Shown here one piece after another: positions 1 to 7,294 of a stretch of DNA of 64,000 nucleotides. The notes under the pieces were generated by a model, which made no database searches, was not told the DNA's origin, and saw only the letters and a program-made list of their open reading frames with translations. The stretch spans positions 248,001 to 312,000 of the forward strand of contig OY762707.1 in assembly GCA_963666295.1 (NCBI GenBank), given 5' to 3'. Both the position numbers and the translations under genes were made by a program. This DNA is from QZKY01 sp963666295. Its GTDB lineage: Bacteria; Pseudomonadota; Gammaproteobacteria; Burkholderiales; Burkholderiaceae_D. Numbering within the stretch: position 1 is the stretch's first letter; each line of letters starts with the position of its first letter.

Positions 1-2
1 GC

Positions 3-350
3 GCCTTCGTTTCCGACGACGAAGTACACCGCGTTGTCGAGCGTCTGCGTGAACAAGGCGAGCCCAATTATGTCGAAGGCATTCTCGAAGGCGGTACCAG
101 CGAAGAAGATTTTGATAGCCTTGCGGGAACAAACGGCGGCAATGGAGAAAATGACCCAATGTACGATCAGGCGGTTGCCATTGTCCTGAAAAACAGACGC
201 GCTTCCATTTCGCTCGTGCAACGTCATCTTCGTATTGGTTACAATCGTGCCGCTCGCCTGCTGGAACAAATGGAACAAAGCGGCCTCGTCTCCACCATGC
301 AGTCCAATGGCAATCGGGAAATCCTGGTGCCGGTCTCCAACCATGAATAA
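3..350 (+). CDS. ftsK: DNA translocase FtsK, C-terminal end (partial)
   Basis: This is the 3' end of a gene that begins before the window; the frame is open from base 3 to the TAA at 348-350. About 115 residues are visible. They match the end of the FtsK motor and its gamma domain, a winged helix that reads KOPS sequences and activates XerCD at dif during chromosome segregation. The gamma domain is seen as a hydrophobic helix followed by SISLVQRHLRIGYNRAA and a second helix containing RLLEQMEQSGLV, typical of this domain. The stop codon overlaps the start of lolA by eight bases, so the two genes are probably co-transcribed, as in many proteobacteria. Confidence 0.93.
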   Translation, partial: AFVSDDEVHRVVERLREQGEPNYVEGILEGGTSEEDFDSLAGTNGGNGENDPMYDQAVAIVLKNRRASISLVQRHLRIGYNRAARLLEQMEQSGLVSTMQSNGNREILVPVSNHE

Positions 351-1011
351 ACTTATGCCGCACCTCAAACCTTTACATCAACGCATCTTCCGCCTGCTGT
401 GCATCGGCATTTTTTCCTTGTTCATGCCGGCACTTGCGTTTTCAGGGACTGCGATAGATCAATTTCAGTCCTTCGTTTCCAGGACACAATCTGCGAAAGG
501 CACATTCAGCCAGCGCCAGCTAAAAACGGTTGAAGATCAATCCATTCTTTCCCAACCGGCAACCGGTTATTTTGTTTTTGCCAAGCCTGGACGGTTTATC
601 TGGACTTATACATCTCCTTACAAGCAAGTTTTGCAAGCAGACGGCAAGCAAATCTATATTTACGACAAAGACATGAACCAGGTCACGATACGCAAGCTCA
701 GCCAGTCGCTTGAGTCAAATCCAGCTGCCATCCTGTTTGGCAGCAAAGAGGTGAACAAGAGTTTTACCATCAAGGAAGCAGGCATCCGAAATGGCATTGC
801 GTGGCTGGAAGCCATTCCAAAATCGGACAACACAGGATTTGAGAAAATCGGCATCGGAATGCAAAATGGCCTGCCTTTTGCGATGGAATTGCACGACGCA
901 TTCGGCCAAACCGCCGTACTGACCTTTCATCAATTTGAACAAAACCCTGATGTCGACAAATCACAATTCAAGTTTGTGATACCAGAGGGCGCAGACGTTT
1001 ATCGTCAGTAA
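343..1011 (+). CDS. lolA: Outer-membrane lipoprotein carrier protein LolA
   Basis: LolA is the periplasmic chaperone that takes lipoproteins from the LolCDE transporter to the outer-membrane receptor LolB. The 222-residue product starts with a basic segment and a hydrophobic signal (about residues 16-33, ending in PALAF). The mature part has family features: an N-terminal stretch with AKGTFSQRQ, the GYFVFAKPGRFIWTY strand region and DGKQIYIYDKDMNQV. Length fits the family. I chose the ATG at 343, eight bases inside the ftsK end; an upstream ATG at 235 would read through the ftsK coding region in another frame. The ftsK-lolA pair is common in this class. A GGDEF gene follows four bases downstream in place of the frequently seen rarA. 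Confidence 0.93.
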   Translation: MNKLMPHLKPLHQRIFRLLCIGIFSLFMPALAFSGTAIDQFQSFVSRTQSAKGTFSQRQLKTVEDQSILSQPATGYFVFAKPGRFIWTYTSPYKQVLQADGKQIYIYDKDMNQVTIRKLSQSLESNPAAILFGSKEVNKSFTIKEAGIRNGIAWLEAIPKSDNTGFEKIGIGMQNGLPFAMELHDAFGQTAVLTFHQFEQNPDVDKSQFKFVIPEGADVYRQ

Positions 1012-1014
1012 ATT

Positions 1015-2577
1015 ATGCCCAACGCTCGCTCAGGAGGAAAAAGCAGCAAAACCGGGAACCCAAAATCAAAGGGGGCTGCCACGCAGTTTTTTCGAAGGCT
1101 TGGCCGTCTCCATATCGCCACCCTCACGCTAGTCATCCTTCTGACCTCACTACTGCATATCGTGTCAATCAGCATTGTCGAAAACCGTGAGTACGACTCC
1201 CATATCACCAGCATCACGCACCGGCAAGCCACATTAAGCCAACAGATCACCAAGACAAGCCTCTATACCGCTTCTGCCCCAAACCCATTCCAGGCCACTC
1301 GACATCAGGAACAACTTTCCAGGCTACTTGCCGAGTTTCAGCGTAATCAGCTCGGCTTGATACACGGTGATGCGGCTCTGGGGCTAAAAGCAGAAAACAG
1401 CGAACAGATGCTTGAACTGTTTAAAAAAACAGACTCCCATTATCAAAACATGGTGACGGCAGCCGAAGCAATACTGGCGGCGCACAACGATGGCGGAAAA
1501 ACCGCAGGACTTCTCCAGCGCCTTCAACTTAATGAAAGTAACTTTCTGGCCGGGATACACGACATCGCTTCGGTTTATGAACGCGAAGCGAAGCAACGTA
1601 CTGAATGGGGGCGCTGGCTTTCGTACGGATTGATGGCCGCGATTGTCATTGCGCTGACAACTGGCCTTTACCTTGTTTCGTCGCCAGCCATGCGACGCAT
1701 CAAACATGACTTGCAAAAGCAGGCTAACCGAGAAAACGACCTTGATAATCTCTTTGCAGCGAGTCCAGGCGCCTTACTGATGGTCGATATGGAAACGTTT
1801 CGAATCTTGCGCGGAAATCAGCAGTTGCAGGAATTAACCAGCTTGCCGCAAAGCCGACTTGAAGGCCTGTCCTTACACCAGTTGCTTGATGCCTCATACG
1901 ACACAAACCGCACCTTCATCGACAAGCTAAAAAGGGATCGAACACTCAACGAATTTGAAGTTGTCTTGATGGATGTTCGTCACTCGGTCATCGAATCCCT
2001 GGCATCGTCACGCGCCATCCAGTACGCAGGAAAGCCGGTCATGGTTTTAGGGTTCACCAACATCAACCAGATCAAAAAGACGCAAAGAAAGCTTGAATAC
2101 TACGCCACTTACGACGAGTTGACCGGGCTAATGAACCGACGCACCGGACTGGCATTTCTGGAAAAAGCCATGGCACGGGCATGGCGCGAAAGCAGCGATT
2201 TAACCGTCATCTACGCCGATCTGGACGGGTTGAAAAAAGCCAATGACCGCTACGGACACGCCGAAGGCGACCGCCTGATACGCGCTGCGGCCAATATCAT
2301 TACCGGTCTAACGCGCATGTCCGACTGTGCCGTACGCCTGGGCGGCGATGAATTCCTGATCATCCTGCCCAGCTGTTCCAGCCAGAATGCGAAGCGCATC
2401 GCCAACAATCTGGAACGCCTGCTCATGGCACTCAAATCTGACGATGATAAAAAGAGAGCGCTCTACTCCATTAGCTGCGGCATTACCAGCTATGTGCCAG
2501 ATCGTCATGGCACGCCCGAAGAACTGATTGCAGAAGCGGATAAAAAAATGTATCACGTCAAGCAAATGCGCAAATAG
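1015..2577 (+). CDS. Membrane-bound PAS-GGDEF diguanylate cyclase
   Basis: A 520-residue sensor cyclase predicted to make c-di-GMP from two GTP. Two membrane segments (about residues 32-54 and 198-218) bracket a periplasmic domain of about 145 residues that could sense a ligand. A PAS-like cytoplasmic domain follows (about 240-350), then a GGDEF domain (about 365-520). The active-site motif GGDEF is intact at residues 443-447, and an RMSD inhibitory-site motif (RxxD) lies five residues before it, so product feedback is expected. It starts only four bases after lolA and is probably in the same transcript. The input signal cannot be told from sequence. Confidence 0.9.
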   Translation: MPNARSGGKSSKTGNPKSKGAATQFFRRLGRLHIATLTLVILLTSLLHIVSISIVENREYDSHITSITHRQATLSQQITKTSLYTASAPNPFQATRHQEQLSRLLAEFQRNQLGLIHGDAALGLKAENSEQMLELFKKTDSHYQNMVTAAEAILAAHNDGGKTAGLLQRLQLNESNFLAGIHDIASVYEREAKQRTEWGRWLSYGLMAAIVIALTTGLYLVSSPAMRRIKHDLQKQANRENDLDNLFAASPGALLMVDMETFRILRGNQQLQELTSLPQSRLEGLSLHQLLDASYDTNRTFIDKLKRDRTLNEFEVVLMDVRHSVIESLASSRAIQYAGKPVMVLGFTNINQIKKTQRKLEYYATYDELTGLMNRRTGLAFLEKAMARAWRESSDLTVIYADLDGLKKANDRYGHAEGDRLIRAAANIITGLTRMSDCAVRLGGDEFLIILPSCSSQNAKRIANNLERLLMALKSDDDKKRALYSISCGITSYVPDRHGTPEELIAEADKKMYHVKQMRK

Positions 2578-2588
2578 CGCGCCGCTTT

Positions 2589-2774
2589 TCAAGCATTGCG
2601 CAACAAGTCGGCAACGCCCCCCACCGAAATCAGCCCGGCAATTTCATCTGGTGAGAATGCTTGATTGACACGCGCCTCAAGCGACAGGATCAAAGAAAAG
2701 TGGGGGATGCGGTTCGGCAATCCCCCACAGACAAGGTTTCCGCATATGGCACCATTCTCTGGTTGCGAACACAA
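2589..2774 (-). pseudogene. Possible remnant of an acyl-carrier-protein gene
   Basis: The minus-strand reading frame encodes about 61 residues. Its last 38 resemble helices II-III of acyl carrier proteins: a hydrophobic helix with LILSLEARVNQAF, then SPDEIAGLISVGGVADLL, which parallels the usual acidic loop and the TVGDLV-type ending. The upstream part does not look like an ACP helix I, and the DSL phosphopantetheine attachment serine is not visible. If it is related to ACPs it is a truncated, inactive copy. It could also be a chance match, so confidence is low. Confidence 0.3.
2701..2727. terminator. Perfect inverted repeat, possible terminator
   Basis: The arms TGGGGGAT and ATCCCCCA pair perfectly around an 11-base loop. 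No T-run follows on the plus strand, so it may be a weak or Rho-assisted terminator for the GGDEF gene, or just a structural repeat. Confidence 0.35.
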
Positions 2775-2953
2775 AACAGTGCCGCTGTTTCGGGAAGAAG
2801 TGACAATGGTGTGGTTTTGTCAAAATACATGTGAGTAGCATGCCAATATAAAGAGACATAGGCTTTAATCTCCTTACATCTTATGCTATATTTTTCAACA
2901 CATTATCAAAACACCAAGATTTTATTTCCACACAGCAACAACTGGAGAGAATA

Positions 2954-3052
2954 ATGAAAAAAATGTATGTTAAACCTGTAGTCATGAAGCGAGAAAGTTT
3001 ACAATCCGTGACTGCTGCTTCTGAGCCAGTGGTTTCTGGCGCCACGATTTAA
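2954..3052 (+). CDS. Putative RiPP precursor peptide 1 (32 aa)
   Basis: This small gene is preceded by GGAGAG seven bases before the ATG. It encodes a 32-residue peptide with a basic leader-like N-terminal half (residues 1-13, with the block KPVVMKR) and a small-residue C-terminal half (TAASEPVVSGATI). The leader contains Y-x-x-P-x-V (Y5, P8, V10), close to the YxxPxL motif that RRE proteins read in lasso-peptide leaders. T20 followed by A21 recalls the Thr at position -2 of lasso cleavage sites. If cleavage follows A21, the core is 11 residues with Glu at position 3, which cannot form a normal 7-9-residue lasso ring. It shares its leader with the next gene. Its precursor role is inferred from this likeness and from the PqqD-like and B2 genes downstream. 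Confidence 0.72.
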   Translation: MKKMYVKPVVMKRESLQSVTAASEPVVSGATI

Positions 3053-3066
3053 ATTGGAGAGCGAAC

Positions 3067-3168
3067 ATGAAAAAACCATATACAAAACCCGTCGTCATGA
3101 AGCGCGACAATTTATCATCTGTTGTTGCAGGAGCATCTGTTTCAGGCGTTATTTCAAAACCAGATTAA
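3067..3168 (+). CDS. Putative RiPP precursor peptide 2 (33 aa)
   Basis: This is a tandem partner of peptide 1, 14 bases downstream and with the same GGAGAG ribosome binding site. The 33 residues share MKKxYxKPVVMKR and an LxSVxA block with peptide 1, whereas the C-terminal halves differ (GASVSGVISKPD here). Conserved leader plus diverged tail is the usual pattern of paralogous RiPP precursors. The putative core is rich in Ser, Val and Gly and ends in Asp; there is no acid at ring position 7-9, so a classic lasso ring is not expected. The several serines are plausible targets for the HprK-like kinase encoded three genes on. A hairpin at 3201-3222 follows. Confidence 0.72.
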   Translation: MKKPYTKPVVMKRDNLSSVVAGASVSGVISKPD

Positions 3169-3200
3169 TTCAAACGTCCGAGTTGATAGTTACACACACC

Positions 3201-3222
3201 AAACGGGGCAATGGCCCCGTTT
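3201..3222 (+). terminator. Hairpin between precursor genes and modification genes
   Basis: AAACGGGGC and GCCCCGTTT pair perfectly around a 4-base loop and are followed by TTTCTCATATT after the arm begins its T-run. It lies between the peptide genes and the PqqD-like gene. Such partial terminators are common behind RiPP precursors, where they let the peptide be made in excess over the enzymes; that role is inferred here. Confidence 0.65.
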
Positions 3223-3246
3223 CTCATATTCGAACATAAAAACAAC

Positions 3247-3531
3247 ATGACAGAACTCGACAATAACGCCATCATGACGCTTTCTCCTGATGCCACCATG
3301 CGCGTCGTAGGCGAAGGGGCGGTCATTCTCATGGTTAAAACCGGGCAACTCTATTCATGCAACGAAACCGCACAGGATTTCATTGCACGCCTTGACGGCA
3401 AACAAAGCTTCCAGACCTTATCTGAGACGCTATCGCAAGAATATGATGTGACGCCTGAAGAGCTGAAGTCCGACCTGTCCGAACTGCTCACCTACCTGCT
3501 TGCAGAGGGTGTCCTCATTTCGGCCGACTAA
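3247..3531 (+). CDS. PqqD-family peptide chaperone (RiPP recognition element)
   Basis: A 94-residue protein of the PqqD fold, the small winged-helix RRE that binds precursor leaders and hands them to modifying enzymes. Visible features are the N-terminal strands with a GEGAVILMVKTGQLYSCNETA segment, the LDGKQSFQTLSETLSQEYDV helix region and a final helix ending in LLAEGVLISAD, all typical of stand-alone B1/PqqD proteins of lasso and HPr-rel-type clusters. I chose the ATG at 3247; an upstream ATG at 3211 lies in the hairpin. It precedes the B2 peptidase gene by 34 bases, which supports a joint function on the two peptides upstream. Confidence 0.85.
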   Translation: MTELDNNAIMTLSPDATMRVVGEGAVILMVKTGQLYSCNETAQDFIARLDGKQSFQTLSETLSQEYDVTPEELKSDLSELLTYLLAEGVLISAD

Positions 3532-3565
3532 CCCGCATCAGGCGGCGTCGAATTGCTGTGCCACC

Positions 3566-4009
3566 ATGACCCCGACCAGTTGGAACAAATTTGTTTTCAA
3601 CCTTGAGCTATGGCTGACGGCAAGATCACTGCCTTTTCTGGTCGGAAAGAAGTCGCTGGCACAGGCGCTGGCGCTAACGAATACAGAACTGTCATCACGC
3701 TATGCCTGGCTCACGCCAGACTATCTGAATCGGCGCATTAAGCGTGTGGTGCGCGGCCCTTTTTTCATGCGAAACCGGCGTTGCCTGCGCATCGGCATTC
3801 TGGGTTTCCGCTTTCTCCGTAAAGCTGGCTACCAGCCGGAATTGCATTTCGGGCTCGCACCGGACTCCATTGGCAAGGCGCGCATTGAAGCCCATTGCTG
3901 GGTCTGCCTGGGTGGTGAGCCGGTGGTTGGAGAGCCGCTGGACAACATGATGACCATTCACATTCATCCGCAAATGTCAGCCGCCCCAAAACCAACCGTT
4001 CTACCCTGA
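3566..4009 (+). CDS. Lasso-type B2 leader peptidase (transglutaminase-like)
   Basis: A 147-residue protein matching the C-terminal, protease half of McjB, found as a separate B2 protein in split lasso systems. B2 proteins cut the leader off the precursor with a Cys-His-Asp triad. Likely residues are C73 (in RRCLRIGILGFRFLRKAG, the usual CLxxxL helix) and H110 (in EAHCWV, matching AHAWV of the family); the acid is probably E118 or D126. I start it at the ATG at 3566. Its 147-residue length fits the family. The gene sits between the PqqD-like and kinase genes. There is no lasso cyclase beside it, so this B2 may act in a non-lasso RiPP pathway. Confidence 0.82.
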   Translation: MTPTSWNKFVFNLELWLTARSLPFLVGKKSLAQALALTNTELSSRYAWLTPDYLNRRIKRVVRGPFFMRNRRCLRIGILGFRFLRKAGYQPELHFGLAPDSIGKARIEAHCWVCLGGEPVVGEPLDNMMTIHIHPQMSAAPKPTVLP

Positions 4010-4021
4010 GCAGGAAATTTT

Positions 4022-5026
4022 ATGTCTGATTACACAGCTTATCTGGACTTTGTCGAGAGCCATGTTCGTTTGAACATGCCGGACAACCAATTGTTCGAAC
4101 GATTGCAATCGATGATTGCGCCACTCACGATAGAAGCCTCTTCGAGCACAGGTAAGTATCCAGTTTACGAAATTGACCTTCGATATAAGAATCCGCACCG
4201 TTTGCCAGAAACGGCCGATCAGATCACCGAAACTGAACTGGCGTTTGCCGGTTACTGCAAAATGGCTGCAACGGAAAGCCATTTGTGGCAAGTCTTTCCG
4301 GACAGGGCATCCCTCAAAATAGAGCGCGACAAAGGGCGGGCTGAAATTTTTGCCAAAGAGGCGCACGTATCGCTGGCACTGGAAACTTGCCTGATGCTGG
4401 CGCTGGAAGACATGATTGATCTTTCCGGACAATTCATCCTGCATGCCGCTTCGCTCAGGGTGCCGAACGGCAAAGGGAATATCCTGATTTATGCACCCAG
4501 CGGCGTAGGCAAAACCACCACCACGCTCAGTTTGTTGCGTGAGGGCTTCGGGCTCTGCTCGGATGATGGCACCATTCTAAAAAACCATGACAACGGCACA
4601 ACTGGCTGGGGATTGCCGCGCGACATGAAGGTACATAAAAAGACCTTTGAAATGCTGCCATGGCTGACACCCTACTTTACCGAGCAGTGGAATGAAGAAG
4701 GCGAGCAGCGCTTAACGCGCAACACCATTAGCGACCTCTTTCCCATTTTCGACAAAGACCCGCAACCGATACTTTGCGTTTTTGCACTAAAGCGATCAAA
4801 ACGAAACCAATGCGCAGCAATGCCTCTTCCACCCATCGAAGCTGCCATCGGTCTGACAGCAGACAATGTTCGCGTCAGCCAGCATGGCCTGTTGCCGGGT
4901 CAAAATCGCCGTTTTGACGCATTGTTGAGCATGATTTCTACCGTTCCGGTCTATCAACTGGAAGTCGGCACCGACCTGAGGGCAATCGGACCGGTTATCA
5001 AAAACGTGCTTGAAGAAATTGGGTAA
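4022..5026 (+). CDS. HprK-related kinase
   Basis: A 334-residue protein related to the C-terminal catalytic domain of HPr kinase/phosphorylase. The Walker A loop PSGVGKTT is at residues 159-166, preceded by LHAASL (H141) and followed by the acidic pair DD at 181-182, in the spacing of HprK relatives. The first 130 residues are poorly conserved. HprK-like enzymes in lasso clusters phosphorylate precursor serines, as in paeninodin, and an HPr-rel family of such kinases is known next to PqqD-like proteins. The substrate here is probably one of the two serine-rich peptides, by inference. It starts 12 bases after the B2 gene and ends three bases before the converging formyltransferase gene. Confidence 0.83.
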   Translation: MSDYTAYLDFVESHVRLNMPDNQLFERLQSMIAPLTIEASSSTGKYPVYEIDLRYKNPHRLPETADQITETELAFAGYCKMAATESHLWQVFPDRASLKIERDKGRAEIFAKEAHVSLALETCLMLALEDMIDLSGQFILHAASLRVPNGKGNILIYAPSGVGKTTTTLSLLREGFGLCSDDGTILKNHDNGTTGWGLPRDMKVHKKTFEMLPWLTPYFTEQWNEEGEQRLTRNTISDLFPIFDKDPQPILCVFALKRSKRNQCAAMPLPPIEAAIGLTADNVRVSQHGLLPGQNRRFDALLSMISTVPVYQLEVGTDLRAIGPVIKNVLEEIG

Positions 5027-5029
5027 TGG

Positions 5030-6052
5030 CTAGCTTTCAACCGAATCGTCTGCATACCTAAGCGCCACATCTTCCGGCAGTGTCATTCGTAATCCCCAGG
5101 CCGTCTGGATTTTTCGAATGCTCCGCCGAATTCTGGATGAGGCGACACACGAAACGCGGGCATCTTTTAAATCGAACTCAAAACGTTCTCCTTTTCGCGA
5201 CGATTTCTGTCCGATAGGCTCGCCGATAACACGCACGTCATGTGCGCTCAACTTGTGCAAATTACCATCAATTTCGATAAAAACACCAGGGCGACCGGAA
5301 AGAAACGTCAGCACCCGCTTTAAATAGTCAATCGTCCAGTCTGTTTTAACGCATGTATCCATTTGCATTCCAGCCCAAACATACTCGCCTTCTGGTTGCG
5401 GAACTGCGCACACTTTTCCCAGGCAAAAAGCAGGCACAGCCTCTTGCACCAACTTTATCATGGCATTGGCCAACGCACGGTTCAGCGTCGTTCTACTCTT
5501 CCAGTCACGCTCATTGAAATGCGTTTGTGCAATGATGTCGCCCTCATCGAAACGATCGGACATGCAATGCAAAGTCACCCCACCACAATTAAGCCAATCA
5601 TCTTGCAAAATCATTTGCTGAAGCGGTTGTGGACCACGATAGTTAGGCAAAATTGCCGGGTGCAGGTTAACCCCACCATTTGGAAACAATGAGAGAATGT
5701 CATGCGGCACACGCAAAGGAAAATACACAGAAATAAGCACATCTGCTTCTATGTCTGAAAATTGTGTTTTGAGAATATTCCAGTCGACAGGAAGTGGCAG
5801 ATTGAACAATTGCGCGTCAGGAAAACTGGACATTGCTCTTGCAATTGACCATTCTGGATAAAGACGCCCAAGCCAACGGTCTTTACGCAATGTGCGGGAA
5901 ATTTTCTTGGTTTGCGGCATAACAAAAGCAGCAACTTCATGTCCTGCCTCCTGCCATGCGGCCAGCATCGGTGCCAGATAGCTCACCGCATCCAGAAAAA
6001 ACACCGCTTTTAATCGGCGCTTGTGAACAAGCCCAGTTCTTTTGCTTTCCAT
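5030..6052 (-). CDS. Formyltransferase-fold protein of the RiPP-like cluster
   Basis: A 340-residue relative of methionyl-tRNA formyltransferase and other 10-formyltetrahydrofolate transferases. The catalytic residues are present: N129 and H131 in GGVNLHPAILPNYRG, and D172 in FDEGDIIAQ. The C-terminal region is longer and unlike the tRNA-binding OB domain of Fmt, so the acceptor is not initiator tRNA. It would more likely formylate an amine on a sugar, amino acid or peptide. The gene overlaps the end of the Mur-ligase-like gene by 43 bases if the ATG at 6052 is used; a GTG at 6028 is an alternative. It is the last gene of a three-gene minus-strand operon. Confidence 0.75.
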   Translation of the reverse strand: MESKRTGLVHKRRLKAVFFLDAVSYLAPMLAAWQEAGHEVAAFVMPQTKKISRTLRKDRWLGRLYPEWSIARAMSSFPDAQLFNLPLPVDWNILKTQFSDIEADVLISVYFPLRVPHDILSLFPNGGVNLHPAILPNYRGPQPLQQMILQDDWLNCGGVTLHCMSDRFDEGDIIAQTHFNERDWKSRTTLNRALANAMIKLVQEAVPAFCLGKVCAVPQPEGEYVWAGMQMDTCVKTDWTIDYLKRVLTFLSGRPGVFIEIDGNLHKLSAHDVRVIGEPIGQKSSRKGERFEFDLKDARVSCVASSRIRRSIRKIQTAWGLRMTLPEDVALRYADDSVES

Positions 6053-7287
6053 CCGTAGAAACTCAAAATAACAAGCAAATCTCCAATGGATGGCTTCTCA
6101 AAAGCGCTCCTTAAGCCATCCTCGTGATGTGGAACCACTTCCACGCAGTCTATGTTAATGCCACTCTCAAGAAAAACCTTGGCAGACAAATTTGCCACCT
6201 CGCCTGCCTGTCGCCATAAAATACTTAAAGGATCTGAGCAAATATAAGCATCAAAGACTTTTGACAGCGATTGCGCCATTTTCTCGATTTCAACATCTGA
6301 TCTGCCAGCAGGCGGTGCAAACATTAAATACTTTTTTCCAGGAACAGGGAAACACGAAACAAATGACGCAAGCTCTTCTGCTCCCCGTAATCCACTCACC
6401 GGCGTAATTAACAAACCATACGGCAGATGCTCATAAAAATTCATCCTACCGGGATTACTAGTTTCATCGGAATGGAAATGCTCCAGTCCAGCACGCATCG
6501 CCGCCCACTCAATACCCAAACCGTAAGCAATGGCCACCGCAAACATGGCATTGATAAGCGCCGGACGGTATCGACCATCCCAACTCGATGGAATACTCTG
6601 CGCGCTCATGGAAAACAATTGGTTCCTACCCACCCATAGCCTGATATTTGCGTTCTCTCCATTCCCTTCCAGAAAAACGCCTACCCCGCCATTCGAAAGG
6701 TGATCACGCACTTCCGCATTTTCTGCATTAACCGTAACCAGACATATTCTTTCAGCACGAATCTCCTTTTTCACGCCAAGGCATAAAGGGTCATCTGCAT
6801 TCAAAACCGCCATCTTTCGCGCATTGACAACAACCTGTTTTTTGACTTCGGCCATATCCTGCCGAGATTCAACGCCACGAAAACCGACATGATTGTCGTA
6901 CACATTCAACATCGCGCCGACCTCGTAATCCGAAAACAGCATCCCTTCAGTAATGAGACCGCCTCGGGCAACTTCAAACACACCGGCGTCAGCGTCGCGC
7001 TCAGCAAGTAAGCGACTGCCATACCGCCCACTTGCGGAGTCCCCCACTCTCCGAACCTGACCTCCGATATACATTCCCTGCGTGGTACTCAATGCGACCG
7101 TTTTTCCTGCCGCATTCAAAATCGACTCAACCATACGGCAAGTCGTGGTTTTTCCCATGCTTCCTGTCACACAAACAGCGGGAATATGTGGCTTTATGGT
7201 TACTCCCGCCCCCCGCTTCCGCGCAAGCAGAACCCACTTTCGGTGAATGGCTCTGACGAGGCTTTTTTTGGAAAAAAAACTCATCAT
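6010..7287 (-). CDS. Stand-alone Mur-ligase-like protein (cyanophycin-synthetase-like)
   Basis: A protein of about 425 residues with a Mur ligase fold: ATP loop GSMGKTT (about residues 41-47), a GAMLNVYDNHVGFRGV segment corresponding to the NIxxDHLG motif, and VLNADDPLC. The block ARGGLITEGMLF is closest in my memory to the C-terminal Mur domain of cyanophycin synthetase, which adds an amino acid to a side-chain carboxylate. The ATP-grasp domain of that enzyme is absent. I start it at ATG 7287 (or the adjacent 7284), just after the nucleotidyltransferase stop; the frame is open upstream to 7473 but that part overlaps the preceding gene. The substrate is unknown. It is the only amide-forming enzyme in this cluster. 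Confidence 0.75.
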   Translation of the reverse strand: MMSFFSKKSLVRAIHRKWVLLARKRGAGVTIKPHIPAVCVTGSMGKTTTCRMVESILNAAGKTVALSTTQGMYIGGQVRRVGDSASGRYGSRLLAERDADAGVFEVARGGLITEGMLFSDYEVGAMLNVYDNHVGFRGVESRQDMAEVKKQVVVNARKMAVLNADDPLCLGVKKEIRAERICLVTVNAENAEVRDHLSNGGVGVFLEGNGENANIRLWVGRNQLFSMSAQSIPSSWDGRYRPALINAMFAVAIAYGLGIEWAAMRAGLEHFHSDETSNPGRMNFYEHLPYGLLITPVSGLRGAEELASFVSCFPVPGKKYLMFAPPAGRSDVEIEKMAQSLSKVFDAYICSDPLSILWRQAGEVANLSAKVFLESGINIDCVEVVPHHEDGLRSAFEKPSIGDLLVILSFYGWKAKELGLFTSAD

Positions 7288-7294
7288 GTGCAGG

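Larger units (their letters stand above)
2578..2953. other. Intergenic region upstream of the precursor peptides
   Basis: A 376-base gap. It contains a possible acyl-carrier-protein remnant on the minus strand (2589-2774), a perfect 8-bp stem hairpin at 2701-2727, and an AT-rich stretch at about 2860-2950 just before the first small peptide gene. The AT-rich stretch contains TATGCT and TATATT, which could be -10 elements, but I cannot assign a clear -35 box. Confidence 0.5.

Noticed and set aside
2954..5026. Calling the cluster a normal lasso-peptide operon
   Set aside because: No asparagine-synthetase-like cyclase or exporter is present in the window and the cores lack an acid at ring position 7-9.
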